Positions 25,057 to 33,457 of a DNA stretch of 64,000 nucleotides are shown here, one piece after another. Position 1 is the stretch's first letter, and the number at the start of each line of letters is the position of its first letter. A program made the translations under genes and the position numbers. The DNA is from CATOSK01 sp034423195. Its GTDB lineage: Bacteria; Chloroflexota; Dehalococcoidia; Lucifugimonadales; UBA3495. Location: assembly GCA_034423195.1 (NCBI GenBank), contig DAOUIZ010000066.1, forward strand, positions 1 through 64,000, given 5' to 3'. The notes below the pieces were generated by a model. It worked only from the letters and a program-made list of their open reading frames with translations. It was not told where the DNA came from and did no database searches.

Positions 25057-26223
25057 CTAGTTGTCGGCGACCGGGGCCGACTCCCGCTGGCTGAACGTGG
25101 GCATCACCTCCCGGGCAAAGACGGAAAGCTGCTCCTTGAACTCGGGCCACGGCATCCCTTCCGGCCACTGGAGGATCAGGTCCTCCAGGCCCGGGTACCT
25201 GGCCTCTATGTCGCGCAGGTAGGCGATGAACTCGTTGGGGGGGCCGCAGAACCAGGCCTTTTGCTGGACGCCGTCCTCGATGTAGGGGACCCGGGTTGGC
25301 GCGCCGGGAGTGCCCCAGGGCCGTCCCTGCGCGTCCGTGTAGCGGACGAATCCGAAGGGCGCGAACCACTTGTACCGCTCGTCGTGGTAGGGCCGGACCC
25401 GCTCGATGGCTTCCTGCTGGCTGCCGGCGATGTAGAACCCGATGCCGAAGGCCATGTCCTGTCCGAGAATGACATCCCGGCCGGCGGCCTGGGCGGCCTC
25501 GTGGAAGCCGGTGATGAGGCGGTCGGCCAGCACCTCTCCGGTCAGGGCGACGACGCCCTTGAATCCCATCCGCGCGATGTACTCCAGGGTGCGGCCGCTG
25601 GCGATGGGCTGCCATATCTCCACCGGACGGTTCAGCGGGCGCGGGACAAGGGTGATGTCCCTTAGCTGGTAGCCCCGGTAGGGAACGTCGGCGGGAAGGT
25701 TGTAATACTTGCCCTGGTGAGTAAAGGAGTCTTCGTTGAAGGCCTTGAGGATAATCTCAATCTGCTCCTCGAAAAGCTCCTTGTTGGCGTCGTTGTCAAT
25801 AACGGGAGCGCCGAAGGTCTCGACCTCCCGGGAGTGGTAGCCGCGCCCCACGCCGAAGATGAGGCGGCCGCCGGTCATCACGTCGGCCATGGCGAAGTCC
25901 TCGGCAAGGCGCAGCGGGTGCCACATGGGGACGATGTTGAATCCGGCGCCGAACTTCAGCTGCCTCGTCATGCCGGCCAGGTGGACGCCGAGCAGGGTCA
26001 GGTTGGGAAAGACCTCGTATCCCTCCCGCTGGAAGTGGTGCTCGGCGGTCCAGAGGCAGTAGAAGCCGAGCTCGTCCATGTGGACCGCCAGCTCCTCGGC
26101 GTGGCGGTAGGGACGGACCAGGTGCTCGTTGGGATAGCGGCGGTCGTCTGCGGGCGTCCCGTCTGAGCCGACGTTTTCCAGGTCGGTTTGTCCGACGTAG
26201 AGGACTGAAAAGCGCTTGATCAT
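25057..26223 (-). CDS. LLM-class flavin-dependent oxidoreductase (2)
   Basis: 388 aa from the ATG at 26223 (MIKRFSVLYVGQTD). Luciferase-like barrel features: FYCLWTAEHHFQREGYEVFPN, FGAGFNIVPMWHPLRLAEDFAMAD, and MTGGRLIFGVGRGYHSREVETFG, the flavin-binding region. It ends with a C-terminal lid (EGMPWPEFKEQLSVFAREVMP). It shares little detail with the neighbouring flavin enzyme, so it is not a recent duplicate. A perfect -10 (TATAAT on the minus strand, 26313-26318) lies about 90 nt upstream. Confidence 0.9.
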   Translation of the reverse strand: MIKRFSVLYVGQTDLENVGSDGTPADDRRYPNEHLVRPYRHAEELAVHMDELGFYCLWTAEHHFQREGYEVFPNLTLLGVHLAGMTRQLKFGAGFNIVPMWHPLRLAEDFAMADVMTGGRLIFGVGRGYHSREVETFGAPVIDNDANKELFEEQIEIILKAFNEDSFTHQGKYYNLPADVPYRGYQLRDITLVPRPLNRPVEIWQPIASGRTLEYIARMGFKGVVALTGEVLADRLITGFHEAAQAAGRDVILGQDMAFGIGFYIAGSQQEAIERVRPYHDERYKWFAPFGFVRYTDAQGRPWGTPGAPTRVPYIEDGVQQKAWFCGPPNEFIAYLRDIEARYPGLEDLILQWPEGMPWPEFKEQLSVFAREVMPTFSQRESAPVADN

Positions 26224-26312
26224 GCTGCGTTGTCTCCGTAAGTCCCGAGGGGCTGGGCAATGTTCCGGTTGACGGCGGAAGCTGGATGTGGAGCCCCGCC
26301 AAGCCAACGGGG

Positions 26313-26367
26313 ATTATATCATGGGGCAATGGCCGGTTATCCGCGGCCAGAGAGGGCCGGATATAAT
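26313..26367. promoter_or_regulatory. Divergent -10 boxes between flavin oxidoreductase and SDR
   Basis: A consensus TATAAT lies on the minus strand at 26313-26318 for the flavin enzyme and another on the plus strand at 26362-26367 for the SDR. Neither has a good -35. The 50-bp spacing would let one regulator control both genes. Confidence 0.45.
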
Positions 26368-26441
26368 TGGCTATCCGCTGACGGCGGTAATCGGGGGAAC
26401 GGGCAATTTCCCAAGACTGGCGCAAAGTTAAGGAGAGAGTG

Positions 26442-27218
26442 ATGGACCTGTCGTTGGAAGGCAAGGTGGCGATGATTACCGGCGGGAGCCGGGGGCTGGG
26501 GAGGCAGTGCGCGACGGCGCTGGCCCGGGAGGGATGCCGCGTGTCCATCTGCGGGCGGGACGCCCGGCGGGTGCAGGAAACGGTGGCCGAGTTCGCCTCC
26601 GAGGGATGGGATGCCCGGGGCAGCGGTGCGGACGTGACCGACGTCGAGGATACGGCCCGGTTCTACGAGGAAACGGTGGCGGAGATGGGCGCGCCGGACA
26701 TCCTGGTGAACAACGTGGGAGGCAGGCGGGGGTCGATCCGGTTCGACGAGACAAGCATTGAGCAGTTCCTGGAGGGGCTGGAGGTGAACTTGGTCAGCGC
26801 CGTCCGGCTGACCAAGCTGGCCCTGCCGCACATGGAGGAGCAGGGCTGGGGCCGCATCATCAACATCGCCTCCATCTACGGCCGGGAGCACGGAGGGTCC
26901 ATTGACTACATGACTGGAAAGGCCGGGCTGATTGCCTTTTCCAAGCACCTGGCCCTGCAGCTTGCTCCGACGGGAGTGCTGGTCAACTGCGTGGCGCCTG
27001 GGTCCATCGACTTCCCGGGGAGCACCTGGGACCGGTTCCAGCGGTCGTCGACGCCGGACCAGGTGAACGAGTTCGTCAGCCGGAACCTGCCGATGGGCCG
27101 GTTCGGGTGGCCGGAGCCGATTGGCGAGACGGTGGCGTTCCTCGCGTCGGACCGGGCAAACTTGATTACCGGCGCGTGCATCAACGTCGACGGCGGGCAG
27201 TCGAAGTCCCTGTTTTAG
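26442..27218 (+). CDS. SDR-family oxidoreductase
   Basis: 258 aa from the ATG at 26442, after AAGGAGA. Cofactor loop TGGSRGLGRQ, NNVGG, active-site Tyr and Lys in DYMTGKAGL with Ser in NIASIYG. Arg at the end of strand 2 (ICGRDARR) suggests NADP use. The closing block NLITGACINVDGG is usual for FabG-like SDRs. It diverges from the flavin oxidoreductase, so both may act on the same compound. Confidence 0.92.
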   Translation: MDLSLEGKVAMITGGSRGLGRQCATALAREGCRVSICGRDARRVQETVAEFASEGWDARGSGADVTDVEDTARFYEETVAEMGAPDILVNNVGGRRGSIRFDETSIEQFLEGLEVNLVSAVRLTKLALPHMEEQGWGRIINIASIYGREHGGSIDYMTGKAGLIAFSKHLALQLAPTGVLVNCVAPGSIDFPGSTWDRFQRSSTPDQVNEFVSRNLPMGRFGWPEPIGETVAFLASDRANLITGACINVDGGQSKSLF

Positions 27219-27259
27219 AGTGCGTCGGCGCGGGGTGCCGAGGTTCCCGGAGGGTTCCG

Positions 27260-27301
27260 TTGGGGGATGTATCCCCCAACCCCCCCGAAAGAGGGGGCAA
27301 T
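27260..27301. repeat. Intergenic repeat A, copy 2, with terminator-like hairpins
   Basis: TTGGGGGAT and ATCCCCCAA around GT form a perfect palindrome (27260-27279). It is followed by a C-run and a G-run around CGAAAGA (27281-27297). It matches the element at 21594-21632. It separates a plus-strand SDR from a minus-strand alpha/beta-fold gene and may end transcription from both sides. Confidence 0.6.
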
Positions 27302-28110
27302 CAGGCGTGGGCGAGATTGCCGATGAACTCTCGCCACGCGTTGACGCATCCCTCCGGGTCGGAGTGCTGGATGTATCCGGTGCCGCCGGGGATTTCGACG
27401 AGGCGGCCGTTGGGCAGCAGGTCCGCCATGCTCTGGGCCCGGTCCGCCGTGTTCATGGAGCTGTTGGCGCCGACGATGACCAGGGCCGGGGTCTGGATCT
27501 GGGGCAGGATGGACGTCAGGTCCTGCGTCGCGAGGTAGCCCAGGGTCTCGATGACGACCCGGGGTTCGGTGTTCTTCATCTGCTGGGCGTACCAGTCGTG
27601 GTGGGCCGGGTCCGAGTGGCCCGGCTCCAGCCGCTGGTCGGCGGTGCGGTCCACCCAGGCGTCGATTCCCTGGTCGATGATGAGCTGGCGGTTCTCCCCG
27701 TAGCTGCTGGAAGCGGTGAAGTTGTAAGGCGAGGTGCAGGCGGTGACAGTGTGGAGGCGGTCGGGATGGTCGTAGGCGAACTGCAACCCGATGGTGCCTC
27801 CGATGGTTTCACCGATGTAGTGGAACTTGTCCACCCCCAGCTGGTCAAGCAGGTTGATGAGGTCCGTCCCGAACCCGCTGAGGGACCAGCCATAGTCCGG
27901 CGGCGGAACGGAGGAGCGGCCGAAGCCCCGGGCGTCAACCCGGATGACCCGGTATTGGCGGGCCAACAGCGGGACCCACTCGTACCAGAGGCGGGAGCTC
28001 TTGGCGTTGCCGTGGTGGAGGACAATGGTTTCCGGGGTGCGCCAGGGGTCGGTGTAGTCGTCGTCCTCGTAGTACATGGCCAAGTCGCCGGGAAGGTTGG
28101 CGATGGGCAT
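27301..28110 (-). CDS. Alpha/beta-hydrolase-fold protein lacking the usual catalytic triad
   Basis: 269 aa with clear fold landmarks: VLHHGNAKSSRLW (oxyanion loop HHG), IRVDARGFGRSS, the nucleophile elbow, and VIVGANSS. The elbow reads IGETIGG, with Thr where the nucleophilic Ser should be. The GxxD acid position is GANS, and the usual GH near the end is GGTGY. So all three triad residues look changed, unless His or Asp are supplied from elsewhere (a His lies three residues on, in YIQH). It might be a non-hydrolytic member such as a lyase or binding protein. It lies beside a cupin gene on the same strand. Confidence 0.8.
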   Translation of the reverse strand: MPIANLPGDLAMYYEDDDYTDPWRTPETIVLHHGNAKSSRLWYEWVPLLARQYRVIRVDARGFGRSSVPPPDYGWSLSGFGTDLINLLDQLGVDKFHYIGETIGGTIGLQFAYDHPDRLHTVTACTSPYNFTASSSYGENRQLIIDQGIDAWVDRTADQRLEPGHSDPAHHDWYAQQMKNTEPRVVIETLGYLATQDLTSILPQIQTPALVIVGANSSMNTADRAQSMADLLPNGRLVEIPGGTGYIQHSDPEGCVNAWREFIGNLAHA

Positions 28111-28177
28111 GGGTCCCTCCTCGTGTCCGGTGGGTTATCGCCCCGGGTGGAGCGGCTTGCGCTGTTGGGCCTGTTGG

Positions 28178-28528
28178 TCAGTCAACCAGCGGGATGGCGA
28201 TTGAAACCCGGTAGTGGTCTCCGTGGACGGCGGTGGTGTGGCCCCGGCCGCTCAGGTCGTCGGCGAGCAGAACGTCGCCGGGGTTGAAGATACGCTTGGT
28301 TCCGTCCCCCAACCCGATTTCGGCCTGTCCCTCCAGGGTTATGACGTACTGGCGCCGGGGGGCGACGTGGAAGTCCTGGAAGTCGCCGACCTCGGCGCGG
28401 CGGAACTGGATTCCGGTGGCCGCCTGCATGGCGGTGCGCTGGGCGTTGGCCACCTGCTCGTAGGGAAGGTCCAATTCCTCGAAGTGGGACTCGCCGTCGT
28501 CGCCGGTGTAAACGCGTACTACCTGCAT
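28178..28528 (-). CDS. Small cupin protein
   Basis: 116 aa from the ATG at 28528, after AGGAG; the open frame upstream is not coding-like. One cupin barrel: FQDFHVAPRRQYVITLEGQ as the first motif (with His and Glu or Gln) and GDVLLADDLSGRGHTTAVHGD as the second (His). The metal set looks incomplete in the first motif (only one His), so it could be a binding protein rather than an enzyme. Same strand as the alpha/beta-fold gene, 67 nt away; probably one transcript. Confidence 0.8.
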   Translation of the reverse strand: MQVVRVYTGDDGESHFEELDLPYEQVANAQRTAMQAATGIQFRRAEVGDFQDFHVAPRRQYVITLEGQAEIGLGDGTKRIFNPGDVLLADDLSGRGHTTAVHGDHYRVSIAIPLVD

Positions 28529-28607
28529 GGTGCTTTCTCCTGTGGGGGCGGTGGATGGGTGCTTGGTTGGCATGATAGCAACGGGGTTGGGGGGCGTCAA
28601 TTTGGAT

Positions 28608-29282
28608 TCAGCCCGCCCGGCCGGTGGGGCAGAGGTCGCGGAGGCAGCAGTCCGGGCAGCGAGGGGTCTTGGTGCAGGCCCGCTTGGCGTGTTCGTCAAG
28701 CAGGGCATGGTATTCATTGAAGAGGGCGGCGTCGGGAGGGAGGGAATGATGAAAAAGCGACTGGTAGGCGTGGTAAGTTTGGAGGCCGTCCGTGGGAGTT
28801 ATGCTCATCCGTTGCAGGATGGTCCGGGTGTAGGCGTCAATCACGAAGGACGGTTGTCCGGCGGCGTATACGAGAATGTCATCCGCGGTCTCCGGGCCGA
28901 TTCCGTGGATGGAAAGGAGCTGGGGGCGCAGGGTTTCCAAATCCTGGGCCAGAAAAGCATCCATGTCTCCGGCGGACTCCCGGTAAACGCGGGCCGCGAA
29001 AGCCTTCAGCTTGCGGGCCTTGGCGTTGTAGTAGCCGCTGGGGCGTATGGTCTCGGCCAGGTCTCCTTCGGAGCAGCTATGAATGGCTTCGAGCGACCAC
29101 AAGTTCGCATCCTTCATCCGGCCGATGGCCAGCTCGACGTTGCGCCACGCGGTGGACTGGGTGAGAATCGCCCCGACGACAACGTCGAACGGGCCGTCGC
29201 CGGGCCACCACCCCTGGGGGCCATAGGCCCGGTGGAGACGCCGGTAGACTTCAGGCAGAAGGACTGATGGGCCGGCGGTCAC
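28608..29282 (-). CDS. HhH-GPD DNA glycosylase (endonuclease III / MagIII-like)
   Basis: 224 aa, GTG start overlapping the sfsA stop (GTGA). The helix-hairpin-helix is LLSIHGIGPETADDI (residues 122-136) and the catalytic Asp is Asp149 in FVIDAYTR. At the position of the lyase lysine of E. coli Nth there is Glu131, so it should be a monofunctional glycosylase, as in MagIII 3-methyladenine glycosylases. Four Cys at the end (C-x5-C-x2-C-x5-C) hold a 4Fe-4S cluster. It should remove alkylated or damaged bases. Confidence 0.88.
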   Translation of the reverse strand: MTAGPSVLLPEVYRRLHRAYGPQGWWPGDGPFDVVVGAILTQSTAWRNVELAIGRMKDANLWSLEAIHSCSEGDLAETIRPSGYYNAKARKLKAFAARVYRESAGDMDAFLAQDLETLRPQLLSIHGIGPETADDILVYAAGQPSFVIDAYTRTILQRMSITPTDGLQTYHAYQSLFHHSLPPDAALFNEYHALLDEHAKRACTKTPRCPDCCLRDLCPTGRAG

Positions 29283-29968
29283 AGGAGCACCGGGATGCGG
29301 TCGGCCAGGGTGATTTCTCCGGTCGTCACGGCGCAGCGGTAGGCCAGAATCTCCACGCCGGAATCGGCAGCCTGCCGGAGAGTCTGTCCGAAGAGGGGGT
29401 CAGCCTCGTCGTAGGGAGTGAAGTCCTCCGCATCGCTGCGCTGGATGACGAACATGGCGGCAGCTCGGTATCCCTCGGAACGGGCGCGGATTAGCGTGTT
29501 CAGGTGCTTGACCCCCCGCAGGGTGGGCGCGTCGGGAAAGAGGGCGCGGCTTTCCTCCACGAGGGTGACGGACTTGGTCTCGACGAAGCAGGAAGGGTCG
29601 TGCCCTTCCAGCAGAAGGTCAAGGCGGCTGTCGGTGTAGGTGACTTCTCTCCGTACCGCTGTGTAGTCCGCGAATTCCCGGACGCGGCCTTCCCCGATGG
29701 CCTCGGCGGCGAGGGCGTTGGGCAGGCGGGCATCGGCGGAGCAAAGGGTGAATCCCAGGTCGACGAGGGAGAGGTCGTAGGGACATTTCCGGTGGTCGCC
29801 CGGCACGGGCCGGAGCAACATTCCGTAGCCGGGGACCAGCAGCTCGCGGAGGCGTCCCGAGTTGGGCAGGTGGACCATCTCCTCCTGCCCGTCCACGTCA
29901 ACAAGGGCGGCGAAGCGGTTGAGGCGGCGGACAAAGGTGCCGCGGACGAGGTTCGGTGGGAGTTTCAC
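29279..29968 (-). CDS. sfsA: SfsA family DNA/RNA nuclease-like protein
   Basis: 229 aa from the GTG at 29968 (residues KLPPNLVRGTFVRRLNRF), which fits the family's usual 230 aa length; the longer open frame overlaps pyrF upstream. HLPNSGRLRELLVPG and CFVETKSVTLVEESRALFPDAPTLRG are the SfsA signature blocks, with an OB-like N-terminus and a PD-(D/E)XK-like core (D...ExK in LDLLLEGHD and ETK). SfsA was first seen as a sugar-fermentation regulator and binds nucleic acid. Coupled to the glycosylase gene, it may act in DNA repair. Confidence 0.92.
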   Translation of the reverse strand: MKLPPNLVRGTFVRRLNRFAALVDVDGQEEMVHLPNSGRLRELLVPGYGMLLRPVPGDHRKCPYDLSLVDLGFTLCSADARLPNALAAEAIGEGRVREFADYTAVRREVTYTDSRLDLLLEGHDPSCFVETKSVTLVEESRALFPDAPTLRGVKHLNTLIRARSEGYRAAAMFVIQRSDAEDFTPYDEADPLFGQTLRQAADSGVEILAYRCAVTTGEITLADRIPVLL

Positions 29969-30008
29969 GGGCGTCAAAAAGGGAATGCCTGGGTGTTGCG
30001 GGCGGGGA

Positions 30009-30014
30009 TATAAT
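30009..30014 (+). promoter_or_regulatory. -10 box upstream of pyrF
   Basis: Consensus TATAAT 67 nt before the pyrF ATG, in a short AT-rich gap between the divergent sfsA and pyrF genes. No good -35 is visible at 17 or 18 nt. No PyrR-binding loop is seen here. Confidence 0.45.
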
Positions 30015-30080
30015 AGCCGGAATGTCACGGAGACGCCATGCGAGGGCGTCCACGGCAAGCTCAGAAGCGGGAAAGGACGG

Positions 30081-30917
30081 ATGGCAAGTTTCGTCGAGCG
30101 GTTGGATGCGGCATCGGAAGCGGCGCAGAGCCTGGTGTGCGTGGGGCTGGACCCCGATCCTTCCCTGATACCGGTCTCCGGCGTTGCCGAGTTCAACCGG
30201 GGAATCGTGGGAGAGACGGCGGCGTGGGCGTGCGCGTTCAAGCCCAATCTCAGCTTCTACGAGGCGCTGGGCCTGGAAGGGTGGAAGGCGCTGGAAAAGA
30301 CTATCGCGTCTGTCCGGGAGATGGCACCGGCGGCGGTGGTTATCGGAGACGCCAAGCGGGGAGATATCGGCCCGTCCGGGGAAGCCTACGCCCGGGCGAT
30401 GTTCGATGTGTGGGGGTTTGACGCCGTTACGTTGAACGCCTGGGGAGGACGGGACACAATGGAGCTCTTCCTGCGGGACCCGGAGCGGGGCGGGTTCATC
30501 TGGTGCCGGGGCTCGAATCCCGGGTCCGCGGATTTGCAGGATGTGGAAACGGTGAATGACGGTGGCGCAGAGCCGCTCTACCGGCGGCTGGCGCGGGAAT
30601 CCCTCCAATGGAACGGACAGGGGAACCTTGGGTTGGTCGTGGGAGCGACGGTGCCGCAGCAGTTGGGAGAGGTGAGGGAGATATGTCCCGAAGTACCGCT
30701 CCTAATCCCCGGCGTGGGAGCGCAGGGCGGGGAGCTGGAGGAATCGGTGCGCAAGGGCGTTGACCAGTCCGGTCGGAGGGCGGTGATCAATTCTTCGCGG
30801 GGAATCATCTACGCCTCCCGGGGCAGCGACTTTGCCGAGGCCGCTGGCAGGGAGGCGCGGCGTTTGCGGGACGCCATCAACGAGGTCCTGGAGGAGGAGG
30901 GCAAGGGGTGGCGCTAG
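30081..30917 (+). CDS. pyrF: Orotidine-5'-phosphate decarboxylase, long type
   Basis: 278 aa from the ATG at 30081 (AAAGGA site). The decarboxylase core DxKxxD reads GDAKRGDIG, with the nearby GLDPDP and FKPNLSFYE blocks and late LLIPGVGAQGG and VINSSRGIIYAS. The length is that of the archaeal/type 2 subfamily rather than the 230-240 aa E. coli type. It turns OMP into UMP, the last step of the pathway whose early genes lie at 37-46 kb. Its stop overlaps the next gene by 10 nt. Confidence 0.95.
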   Translation: MASFVERLDAASEAAQSLVCVGLDPDPSLIPVSGVAEFNRGIVGETAAWACAFKPNLSFYEALGLEGWKALEKTIASVREMAPAAVVIGDAKRGDIGPSGEAYARAMFDVWGFDAVTLNAWGGRDTMELFLRDPERGGFIWCRGSNPGSADLQDVETVNDGGAEPLYRRLARESLQWNGQGNLGLVVGATVPQQLGEVREICPEVPLLIPGVGAQGGELEESVRKGVDQSGRRAVINSSRGIIYASRGSDFAEAAGREARRLRDAINEVLEEEGKGWR

Positions 30918-31159
30918 AGCTGCGGCGGGGCGACGTCATCCGAACCAGGAAGAAGCATCCCTGCGGGAACGACCTGTGGGAGGTGACGCGGCTGGGAGCG
31001 GACATCGGGATAGTGTGCCGGAAGTGCGGCCGTTATGTAATGCTCCAGCGGCGTTACCTGGAGCGTCGGGTGAAGGCGGTGCTGCCCCGGGAAGAGCCGG
31101 AACGGGAGTCCATTCCCAGCACGGGACCTGAAAAGGGGCCGGAGAGCGCCCCTCGTTGA
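30908..31159 (+). CDS. DUF951 protein
   Basis: 83 aa, GTG start inside the end of pyrF. RRGDVIRTRKKHPCGNDLWEVTRLGADIGIVCRKCGRYVMLQRRYLERR is the full DUF951 pattern, with Cys at HPCG and CRKCGR (probably a zinc site). About 65 aa is usual; the extra Pro/Glu-rich tail is specific to this copy. The family is found mainly in Firmicutes and Chloroflexi, and its role is unknown, possibly nucleic-acid binding. It is squeezed between pyrF and an MFS gene with overlaps on both sides. Confidence 0.88.
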   Translation: MALELRRGDVIRTRKKHPCGNDLWEVTRLGADIGIVCRKCGRYVMLQRRYLERRVKAVLPREEPERESIPSTGPEKGPESAPR

Positions 31160-32439
31160 TAGCCGCTTCAATCAGGGATACCCTCCGCGACCACCGGGGG
31201 GTCGCTTTCCTTTGTCTCACCATTTTCGTGACCAGCGTCGGGATGGGCATGATATCCCCGGTGCTGCCCCTGTTCGCCGATCACGAATACGGCGTTACGA
31301 GAACCGAGATCGGCCTCGCCGTGGGAATGTTCGGCATCGCCCGCCTGTTTTCCAGCCTGCCGGCCGGGGTGCTGGCCCAGCGGTACGGTACCCGGTTCAC
31401 CCTGCTCTTGGGAACGGCCGTGAACCTGATTGGCGCAACGATGGTGGCGGTGTCCTTCAATTTTCCCTGGCTGATTGCGTGGCGGTTCATCGGCGGACTG
31501 GGGGCCAGCGTCTACACCCTGGGGGTTTCGGTGTACCTGCGGGACGCGGCCACCCCGGAGTCCCGCGCCCGCTTCCTGTCCCTCCACGAGATGAGCATCC
31601 TGGTGGGGCAGAGCGTGGGGCCGATTTCCGGCGGCTACGTGGGGGAGTTCTTCGGCCTGCGGATGCCGTTAGTCCTGCAGGCCGGATTCATCCTGGCCGC
31701 CCTGGTGGTGCTGTTCCTGCTCGTCCCGGAGACCGGCTCCAGGACCGGGGGAGCGGCCCCGGCGGCGGCCCCGGCGGCGGCCCGTCGGGCGCCATCCGGA
31801 GCGGGAGTGGGCCGCCGGGGAGCCTTGACGCGGCTGCTGTTCAGCCCGGCCTTCATCTTCGTGGGGCTGTTCAGCCTGATGATAGTGGCGAACCGGCAGG
31901 GGGGCCGGTTCAGCGTGATGCCCCTGTTCGGCGAGGACAAGGGGTTTTCCCCGGACCAGATCGGGACGTTCATCAGCATCACCCACGTTCCCCAGTTTTT
32001 CACCACCATGGCGTCCGGGTTCATGTCGGACCGGTTCGGGCGGAAGTTCCCCATCATTCCCGCCACGGTGCTGATTGTCGCCGGGATCGGCGTGTTCGTC
32101 TTGGGGGACACCTTCCTCACCCTGCTGATTTCAGGCGTGCTGCTGGGCTTGGGGGAAGGACTGGCCGGGCCGCCGACGGTGACGGTGTTCGCGGACATCG
32201 CGCCGCCGGGAATGGAAGGGGTCACGATGGGGCTGTACCGCACCTTCGGAGGGGTCGGTTCGGTGGTGGGGGCGCTGGTGCTGGGGGGAATCGCCGACCT
32301 GGCCGGGTTCGCCTGGTCGCTGTGGGTGGACGCGGCCCTGCTGGCGATCGCCGCGGTGGGGGTCATGCTGCTGGTGCGGGAAACGGTGCGGGGCCGGCGG
32401 GAGGGGGAAGGGCGGATGCGGGGCGCTCCCGGCGGATGA
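31156..32439 (+). CDS. MFS transporter (12 helices)
   Basis: 427 aa from a TTG that overlaps the DUF951 stop. The usual MFS loop motif after helix 2 is LAQRYGTRFTLL and the equivalent in the second half is MSDRFGRKFPII. A long Ala/Pro/Gly-rich cytoplasmic linker (around GGAAPAAAPAAARR) divides the halves. No substrate clue beyond being in one operon with pyrF; nucleobase transport is not supported by any signature. It resembles drug or small-metabolite efflux carriers. Confidence 0.88.
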   Translation: MIAASIRDTLRDHRGVAFLCLTIFVTSVGMGMISPVLPLFADHEYGVTRTEIGLAVGMFGIARLFSSLPAGVLAQRYGTRFTLLLGTAVNLIGATMVAVSFNFPWLIAWRFIGGLGASVYTLGVSVYLRDAATPESRARFLSLHEMSILVGQSVGPISGGYVGEFFGLRMPLVLQAGFILAALVVLFLLVPETGSRTGGAAPAAAPAAARRAPSGAGVGRRGALTRLLFSPAFIFVGLFSLMIVANRQGGRFSVMPLFGEDKGFSPDQIGTFISITHVPQFFTTMASGFMSDRFGRKFPIIPATVLIVAGIGVFVLGDTFLTLLISGVLLGLGEGLAGPPTVTVFADIAPPGMEGVTMGLYRTFGGVGSVVGALVLGGIADLAGFAWSLWVDAALLAIAAVGVMLLVRETVRGRREGEGRMRGAPGG

Positions 32440-32451
32440 ACCGGGGTTGGG

Positions 32452-33429
32452 TCAACCGGCCGTCTGGCCGGATGCGGCGAGACCGCGGGCGGTGTTCCAC
32501 TCCGACCATTCCTGGTGGAAGCCGGCCAGGTCTCCAACCAGCGAGTCCATGAAGTTGCTGACGGCTTTGCCGAGGAACTTGCCCTTGAGGGTGCATATTC
32601 CCATCTTGAAGGACGGGAACAGGTGGTCGAGGCGGGCGACCCCCAGCTTGTCGTGGTCGTCCGGGTGGAGGGTGAAGTCGCTGGCGACGGCGACGCCCAG
32701 GCCGACCTCCACGTAGCGCTTGATTAGCTCGGTGTTGTCCATCTCGAGAACGATGTCGTAGTTGACCCCGGTTTCCCTGAGGGCCTGCTCGACGGTGCGC
32801 CGGGTGAGGCTCTCCGGCCCGGCCAGGATGAGGGGCCAGCGGGCGGCGTCCTCCATCTTGATGGGCTGCATATCAAGGAGTTCGTGGTTGGGTGGGGTCA
32901 GGAGCACCGCGCTGTAATCAAAGAGCTCGGTGAACTGGAGAGACGGGTCGTCGGACGGAGGAGCGGAACACAGGGCCAGGTCCAATTCGCCCGACTTCAC
33001 CAGCTGCATCAGGGGGCCGTAGGGCCGGGCGATGAGCCGGAGACGGACATCCGGGTACTGGGACCGGAAGGACTGGATGGGCAGGGGAAGGTGGTGCAGC
33101 ACCAGGTCCGGGTAGGCCCCCACGACAAAGGACCCCCGCCGCTCCGAGTAGTCCATCTGGTTCTTGAGGGTGTCTACGGAGTCCACGATGGGTGTGATGA
33201 GTTCGAGGAAGATGGAGCCTTCCGAAGTGAGCTGGATGGGGCGCTTGATGCGGTCGAAGAGGGTGATGCCGAACTCTTCCTCCAGCTTGCGAAGGTGGGT
33301 GGTGACGGTCGGCTGCCCGAGTTCCAGCCTCCGGGCGGCTTTGGAAACGCTCCGCAGCCGGGCGACGTGGTAAAAGCTGATAATCTCCCGAAGTTCGATG
33401 ACGGCCCCCCCCCAACGCGCGCCGGGCAA
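32452..33429 (-). CDS. LysR-family transcriptional regulator
   Basis: 325 aa. Winged HTH at about 10-70 (FYHVARLRSVSKAARRLELGQPTVTTHLRKLEEEFG), followed by the effector-binding domain with SFVVGAYPDL and LALCSAPPSDD, CysB/Cbl-like in style. The start is a TTG at 33429, and the first codons contain a run of nine G (nine C on the plus strand, 33405-33413), so length changes in the run would shift the frame. It diverges from the ferredoxin gene. The two short direct repeats between them are good candidates for its binding site. Confidence 0.92.
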   Translation of the reverse strand: MPGARWGGAVIELREIISFYHVARLRSVSKAARRLELGQPTVTTHLRKLEEEFGITLFDRIKRPIQLTSEGSIFLELITPIVDSVDTLKNQMDYSERRGSFVVGAYPDLVLHHLPLPIQSFRSQYPDVRLRLIARPYGPLMQLVKSGELDLALCSAPPSDDPSLQFTELFDYSAVLLTPPNHELLDMQPIKMEDAARWPLILAGPESLTRRTVEQALRETGVNYDIVLEMDNTELIKRYVEVGLGVAVASDFTLHPDDHDKLGVARLDHLFPSFKMGICTLKGKFLGKAVSNFMDSLVGDLAGFHQEWSEWNTARGLAASGQTAG

Positions 33430-33457
33430 GCTGGCGGCACAGATTATTCAATAGAAT

